NCBI GenBank assembly: GCA_028826165.1
Contig: JAPDFW010000032.1
Span: 1 to 61,196, forward strand
Direction: 5' to 3'
DNA from: Anaeramoeba ignava
Taxonomy: Eukaryota; Metamonada; Anaeramoebidae
DNA: 61,196 nt
The position numbers and the translations under genes are program-made. This document shows, one piece after another, positions 54,896-61,196 of the stretch; positions within the stretch are counted from its first letter, which is position 1, and every line of letters starts with the position of its first letter. Below the pieces are notes generated by a model. The model ran no database searches, had not been told where the DNA came from, and was given only the letters and a program-made list of their open reading frames with translations.

Positions 54896-57800
54896 TTAAT
54901 TTGTTTTCTTTGATTGATTTAAAGATAAATTCTGTTTGAAAAATTTATTCGTAAGTCTTTTTGATTTTTTAATATCTTTTGGAGTGAAATTTGTATTTGA
55001 ATTCAAATATAAAAGTCCTTCAAATCTAATTTTTGTTAAAAGATTTGTAAATTGAATTTTTTCTTGTAAAGAAGCTTGAATAAACCAAGCTTTAATAATA
55101 AGATAAAAAGAATCTTTCCATTTGGGTAAAATTGTTTTCCAAAATTGATCAATTTTCAATTTTTGTTTTTCAGTTTCTTTTGAATTATAATAATCTTTGA
55201 TTTGTTGAAAAAATTCTCTATGAGATTTGTTTTTATGATCCGAACTTTCAAGAATCCAATCCCAAATCAAAAAAAAGGAAGGTTTTGAAGCTAAAAATTT
55301 CAGAATAGTTTGTCCACTTGCAATTTCAATAGATTTTTGAACCTCATCAACATCTTTTCCTTTGTGAACTCTTACTCTGTGTCGAATTTCAAAAAGAATC
55401 ATAATAATAAGAGTTGAAAATGAAACCCAAATTAACACTACAATAACTGTTGCTAAAATACCTTTTGCACTTGTTTCTTCTAAATCATTTGAAACGAAAA
55501 CCATTCCTGAAAAGAGAATAATTTCGGAAAAGCAAATCAACACAAATTCAAGTGTGTTGTGTCGATCTGAAATGAAAGGCTTTGCATGAATTTGTAAAAC
55601 AAGAGCAAAAAGAAGAACAATAACGCAAATGACTGGCTGAATAACTGAATCAAATGAAAGAAATAATTGAGCAATAGTCAAAAATAATTTGCGAATCATC
55701 ACAAATATTTCCCAAAAAAAACCATTCTTTTGTGTATCTTGCACATAGCAATCCAAATCTTAAATCAAATGTTTCTTCATCAAGTTTTTTAGAAGAAACA
55801 AAAAAAAGAATCATAAGAATAAAAGGGATCCCAAAAACATAAAGAACCAGAAAAAGTATTGCCCACGGAAGTATATCTTTCCACCATTTATCATAACAGA
55901 AAAGTGCTGGATCTCCTCCAAATGTATATGTTCCTTCTGATTGCTTTTTGCAATCAAATATTTGGAGAACTTTGTAAGAAAGAAATAAATACACAAAGGA
56001 CAGAATTGTTGTGTATGAATTGATCAAATTGTTATGGAGAGATTTCCTCTGTTCTTTGCCAAATCCATGTGTAAAAAAATTGACTAATTTTGAATCTTAA
56101 CCAGGGAAAGATATAAATGTATTTGTTTGTTGTTTTTCTACTTGGTTTTGAACAAAATCTTGGGAATTTTCTCATGAATCCTGCTCCACATTTTTCAACA
56201 ATTTTGGAATGAATGAAAACAAGAAAATAAACAAACAACAACACAAAGAAAAGAATGAAAGGGAAAACCATGCAAAGGATCCATTTTTGGGTATAAGTTA
56301 AAGGTAAACTGCATTCAACTGCAAGAAAATCAATATTGAAATTGAATATCGAAATTGATCTCCATGTTGATTCAATCGAACTTGGCCAATTTAATTTAAG
56401 TCCTGATATGACTGCAAGAACTTGAAGAAAAGAGAACATAATACTAAAAGACGCGAAATAATTTTTAATTTTTCTTGCAATAATGAAAAGAAACAAACAA
56501 AGGAAAACAATCAAAAAACCAACAAGAATCAATCGATTTTTTTGATTATTAGGGCATTTCATGCATTGCTCTCCGAATTTGTAAAATCCTTTCAAACAAG
56601 CTGCACATAAATTACCACTATATCCAAGTTCACTGTTACATTTATCAGTTCCTCCTCCTGGACATGCCTCTTTCACTGAGCATTCAAGAAATGTTGCTGG
56701 ATCTGAATCTGAATGCCAAAATCCTTCTTCTGCAGAAGGGAAAAGAATTCCAACATCATTGCACACAGTTCCTTTCGGACAAAGTTTGCATACCTCACTT
56801 GCAATCCCATAATATCCTACTGAACAAAGACAATCATCAATATCTGATGCTCCATAAACATTTGTTTCTGAATTTGCTGGGCATGATTTGCATATTTCTT
56901 GTCCCATTTCATCTTGATAAGTATCTCTTCCGCATGCAATACAGAATCTTTGTCCTAATAGATCGTTATATGTCCCACTAAAACAGGGATAGCAAGTTGC
57001 AGATCCTTCTTGTGGATTGAATGTTCCTTTTGGACAATATTCACATTTTGTTGGATTATCACTGAAGTTTCCAGTTCCACAAAGTTGGCAACCTGTAGAA
57101 CGATTGTCAGTATTGTATTGGCCTGGTGAGCATTCTTCGCAATTAGCTGAGCCATTTTTGGATGAAAATGTTCCTGGCAAACATTCAAAACATTCTGTTT
57201 GTTCTTGAGCTGATTGATAATATCCTAAACCACAAGGTGTGCATTCTGCTTGCGCTGTATCGTTTGCAACATATCCTGGTTTGCAAGGAATACAAGAAAA
57301 TGCACCGTATTCATTATTATATGTTCCATTAGCGCAATCAATGCATTTTTGATCAAAACCTCTACTATATTGTCCTTTCGGACATCCTTTTACTTTTGCT
57401 TTTATCCAATTCCCATCTTGTGAAAATTCAATATATTGTTCATCTTGTGATTGAAGTTTTTCTACATTAAATGGATAGAATGAAGGTAAATAAATTGCAT
57501 TATATGGATAATATCTTGGACTTCCTTCTGATTCTGGAAGTAAATCAAACCATACTTGTCCATCTATTTCCAGTACTTGATTAATTGACAAATAACTCAA
57601 AATCATTTTTCAATTTGAAAGTAATATTTGTATTCGGACTTAATTCAAAATTTCCTGATAATACAATTCCTTCTTGAATTATGAAATTTCCATTAAAAGT
57701 CAAGTTTGCATCAATATTAGAATTAATTGTTGAATTAGTTAAATATGTTATTGCAGAAATATTATTTTTAACATTAGTATTATCCAAAATGGATGCTGCT

Positions 57801-60800
57801 GCAACGTTTAAAGTGGAATTATTTAATTCAAAATGTTCATGACTGTATAAACTGTGCAATATGATTTGAGAGTCATATGCTGAAAAATTTCCATAATTAT
57901 AATAATTAATGGAACCTAAAGAAAAAATTGATGATTCAATAAGAAAAACTCCTTGATTATTAAATTCTATAAACGCAGTATCATGAATCAATGAATCTGA
58001 ATTATCATATTCTAAAGTAACAAATATTGGAGGAATTTGGAAAACTGAATCAAAGAAAGAAATTTTAGTGCCATTTTCAGTATTAAAACTATTTCCTTCC
58101 AAGGTTGAATTTGAAATGGTTATGAAATATTCAGAATCAAAAAAATTTATTTGTCCAGATACAATAATATGAACAAAATCAATTTGAACTTCATCATAAA
58201 TATTCAAATCTGCTGCAATATTAATTTGTTGCTGGAAACCTCCCATTCCTTTAATTTTTGCTGATTTACTTAAATTTAATCCTTTTTGAAAAGTTACATT
58301 ATTGTATACTTCAATAATTCCTGAAGAAGATACTTCTTGATCGAAAAAAGTAACAAGAGGAGAATTAACATTTATATTCCCTCGATTATCAACAGAAAAA
58401 TTAAAATAAACTTGAGTAGGTGATCCAACAAAAAATTTTTCTTCTTCTTCTTTGTTTTCATTGCTTAAGGTTGAATAATTTGGATTTATTATCATATTTC
58501 CTTCATTCACAATTTCTGATAAATAATCGATGTTTGTGAGACTATATGTTTTGATTATCAAATTAGATGTATTTTTGATATCGAATTTAATATTATTGAA
58601 AATAGCACCTCCATTGATTTCAACAATTCCTGATGATGAAATTAATGATTGGCCAGTTCGGTTTTCGTTAACAAAAGATTCTGGTGTGCCATCTCCAAAA
58701 ATTAATTTTGAATAACTGAAATTTGTTGTAATTTTTGTGAAATTGAGTTTTCCTTTGATCAAATTGAGATAATTAAGAAAAATATCAGTTTCTAAATGAG
58801 CTTCTGCACTGGAATCATGAATTTCTAATCTTCCAATACTACCATAATAATAATTATATATTCGTAAAATAGATCCATAAAGTGAAATTCCCCCGCTCAA
58901 ATCACTTATTACATCTCCATTAATTTCCAAATCAACATTTTGTAATTCAAGTGTTGATCCATATATAACAGAAAAATTTAAATTATCTTGTCCTTGATTA
59001 TTAGTGAAATCCAAAAATGTATGATTTATTGAAAAAATTGTGAGATTTGAATTTGAATTTAGATCTAATCCTGAATAAGATCCGAAAAAAATATTTGATG
59101 AATTTAGATTAAGGGTTGATTGGATATTTTCTTTTGCTTGAATTTTCCCATCTTCCATTATTATATCCGAATTACTGAAATAATTAGTGCCTTCAATTAA
59201 AACATTGTGTAAATATGAATTAAATCCAGTTATGTTTGAACTTCTTATTTTGAGTGGAGGAAGATCAGTTTGTATGTTAAAAAAAGTCAAATTTACTTGA
59301 TTAAGAGTCAATGGATATTCATTTTCTGAATTGTAATTCAAAATCACAAAAGGATCAGCAAGTTCTGAATTTTCAATCTTTAAAAACCCATTTAATATGA
59401 TGCTTGTATTGTTAAAGATACTTGTGTTTAGATATGAAAGTACCAAATTTCCATTTTCGTTGATTTGAATACTTTCTCCTTCTAATACTGAGCTAATACT
59501 CAAATTTCCTCCAACATTTAATTGTTGTATCGAAAATATTCCATTTCCATAAATTTGATAATTTGAACCATCTTCAGAGTTTGTAATTGGTGAATTTAAA
59601 GAAGAATTTTGAAAATAAAGTGATCCTATTCCATTAAATGTTGTGAATGGTGATGAAATATTGATATAATTGATTGATGAGAAGTTTGAATCAAATCTCG
59701 TTCTATTTTCAACAAATAAAAGAATACTATTATTTGCTGAAATTGAACCTCCATTGATTGAGATGATTGGAATTGTATAATTTGTGTTTGGTTGGTTAGA
59801 ATATAATTCCAGATTGGCATTAAAATTTTCCAAACTAATATTAGGAAGATGAACTAAATTCAGATAAGTGTTGATAGAAAAATTATTGTATAATTTAATG
59901 TAGTTATCAAATTCAGAATAAGTATCGGAATTTCCCAAATTCGAGATTTGTAAAGAAGAATTAATTATTTTGACTCCTGTTTCATTGAAAAAAAGATTAT
60001 TTGTAATTTGGAGAGTTCCTAAACCATTTAATGAAGTTACTCCAATAAAGTCAAGTCTTTTGATTGTAAGATTTTGATTGATTTCTAAATTTGAATTGTT
60101 AAGTATCAAAGATAATCCGCTTGTTTCAAAAGAACAATTTGAAGAAAGAATAAAACAATCTTTTTGGATTTTAATTTGAGTTTCATCCGTTGTAAAATTT
60201 GTACCAGTAAAAATAAGAGAAGAATCAATAATTTGAGAATTTAAAGGATATCCATGAAAAACAAGGGAAGTGTTCACATTTAAAACATCACCTGTAATTG
60301 AAGAATTTTCCCAAATCCATAAAGATGAAAGAGTTAAATTTGATATTTCAATTGAGGAATTTCTCAAAGTCAAATATTGAGGTTCGAACTCAGTAGTGTT
60401 AAATGTTAAATTTATGTTTCGGATCGAAAATCCTACTGGGGTGCAGTTAATTAAATTAGTTGGAATCCGATCAACTGTCAAATAAAATTTTCCTTTACAT
60501 CCATTCATTGTTAGAGATGCTCCTGATTTATCTAGTGCATCAAAAAAAAAATTTTGAGCATAAGCAGGATCTTCATCAATCAAAGACTCAACCAAGAAAG
60601 TTGAATTAGAGGAATTGATAAAATAACTGTGATAAGTAACTCCAGTTATATTACAATTCAATAATTCAACATATGAATCTGTCACTAGCATCTGAGATGT
60701 TGAACCAAAAGAGATACTATCAAAAATGAAACTACTTCCTTCTTGAATTATCATTTGAGGTCTGAAAGTAAAATTAGTTCCACAATTTGATCCATTGAAA

Positions 60801-61086
60801 ACAATATTTATACAATTTTCAAACTATTTCAAAACAAAACAAAACAAATTTAAATTTAATATAAAAAAGGAATGAATCTTTTTTTTTGTTAGAATTATTA
60901 ATTACAGTAACATCCCCATAAATTGATGTTGATTCGTTAAGTTCTTCAAGACAAAAAATTGTTATCTATTAAACCAGAAAAGGAAATTAAAAAACAAACT
61001 AAATAAAAAACAATTTAAAATTTTTGGATAGTTTTTGTTACATCTGAAAAATTAAGAAACAGTGTTGTTGATGTAATAACTTTCAT
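54896..61086 (-). CDS. Large GCC2/GCC3 cysteine-rich nine-TM protein, broken by frameshifts
   Basis: Exons 61086-61042, 60965-60906 and 60823-54896 (starts MKVITSTTLFLNFSD; first exon least certain). After a signal-like start, residues to about 1,100 are Asn/Ser/Ile-rich short strands with many N-x-S/T sites (for example NSSNSTFLVESL), resembling a right-handed beta helix. Next come about ten CxxC-rich modules of the ephrin-receptor-like GCC2/GCC3 type (CIPCKPGYVANDTAQAECTP, CEECSPGQYNTDNRSTGCQL). About nine membrane spans follow, and a roughly 170-residue cytosolic tail ending SLNQSKKTN. The frame breaks at 57606-57610 (five T; four expected), near 56030, and at 55714-55721 (eight A; seven restores WFFWEIFVMIRK). 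Corrected length is about 2,010 aa. It is probably a plasma-membrane sensor or adhesion protein; the ligand is unknown. Confidence 0.78.
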
Positions 61087-61196
61087 TTGGTTGAAGATAA
61101 TAATAGATTTTCCGCTGAATAATTATTCGATATATTATTGTAGAAGGAGAGGATCAAAGAATCACAACAAATCTGTTTCTATAGTAAGAGTAGAAC
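61087..61196. other. 5' flank of the GCC2/GCC3 gene
   Basis: The last 110 bp hold no second gene I can support. A minus-strand frame here (IYYYLQPNESYYINNTVS, about 61070-61130) could instead be the true upstream exon of the GCC2/GCC3 gene, splicing at GTTTCT. In that case the gene would extend beyond the window. Confidence 0.35.

Noticed and set aside
1-61196. tRNA, rRNA or snRNA genes
   Set aside because: No GC-rich cloverleaf, T-loop GGTTCGANTCC or rRNA-like block was noticed by eye. A covariance-model scan was not possible, so absence is not proven.

Overview
The window is a very AT-rich eukaryotic nuclear segment. It is packed with spliced genes on both strands, with short intergenic gaps, and most of the non-coding DNA lies inside introns as long simple-sequence arrays. 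The standard genetic code fits: inferred stops are TAA or TGA, and tryptophan is TGG. Proteins carry Asn/Gln/Glu-rich low-complexity inserts. Ankyrin-BTB, RCC1-BTB, F-box and GCC2/GCC3 multi-pass proteins all occur here. This style recalls Anaeramoebae (free-living anaerobic metamonad amoebae), but that assignment is inference. All exon structures below were read by eye from reading-frame continuity, GT..AG junctions and remembered family conservation; no search was run.

Layout. 0.7-3.6 kb: FKBP15-like immunophilin (-). 3.8-7.7 kb: F-box exons and a TMEM185-like membrane exon (+), probably one fusion gene. 7.9-11.2 kb: AP-4 beta adaptin (-). 11.4-21.6 kb: WDR11 (+), with a 5.2 kb satellite intron. 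21.7-24.9 kb: ankyrin-BTB protein (+). 25.1-26.8 kb: repeat tract followed by SWI5 (+). 27.2-30.2 kb: PSP1-domain protein (+). 30.6-31.8 kb and beyond: S28 serine peptidase (-), 5' part disordered. 33.7-36.6 kb: eRF1 (+). 37.3-39.3 kb: G-protein alpha (-). 41.5-42.9 kb: class-3 aldehyde dehydrogenase (-). 43.7-46.9 kb: CCT1/TCP1-alpha (-). 47.2-48.9 kb: NAC-alpha (+). 49.2-50.9 kb: TOM1/THH1-like 7TM protein (-). 51.0-52.1 kb: divergent actin (-). 52.5-54.3 kb: RCC1-BTB protein, frame-broken (-). 54.9-61.1 kb: large GCC2/GCC3 cysteine-rich nine-TM protein, frame-broken (-).

Functionally the window mixes housekeeping genes: trafficking (AP-4 beta, WDR11, FKBP15), translation and folding (eRF1, NAC, CCT1), recombination repair (SWI5), signalling (G-alpha, TOM1-like, GCC2/3 protein), and ubiquitin-adaptor-type proteins (F-box, BTB). 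Several are head-to-head pairs sharing 190-350 bp promoters: FKBP15/F-box, AP-4 beta/WDR11, CCT1/NAC-alpha.

The most notable signals are: (i) intron satellites that almost lack G on the transcribed-sense strand and so cannot create GT or AG; (ii) an eRF1 whose NIKS stop-codon motif reads NIRN across a splice junction; (iii) a decayed, roughly 465 bp tandem duplication joining the starts of eRF1 and the S28 peptidase; (iv) a probable F-box/TMEM185 fusion; (v) an actin with two altered catalytic-pocket residues. Frame breaks cluster at homopolymers, which suggests sequencing or assembly indels.
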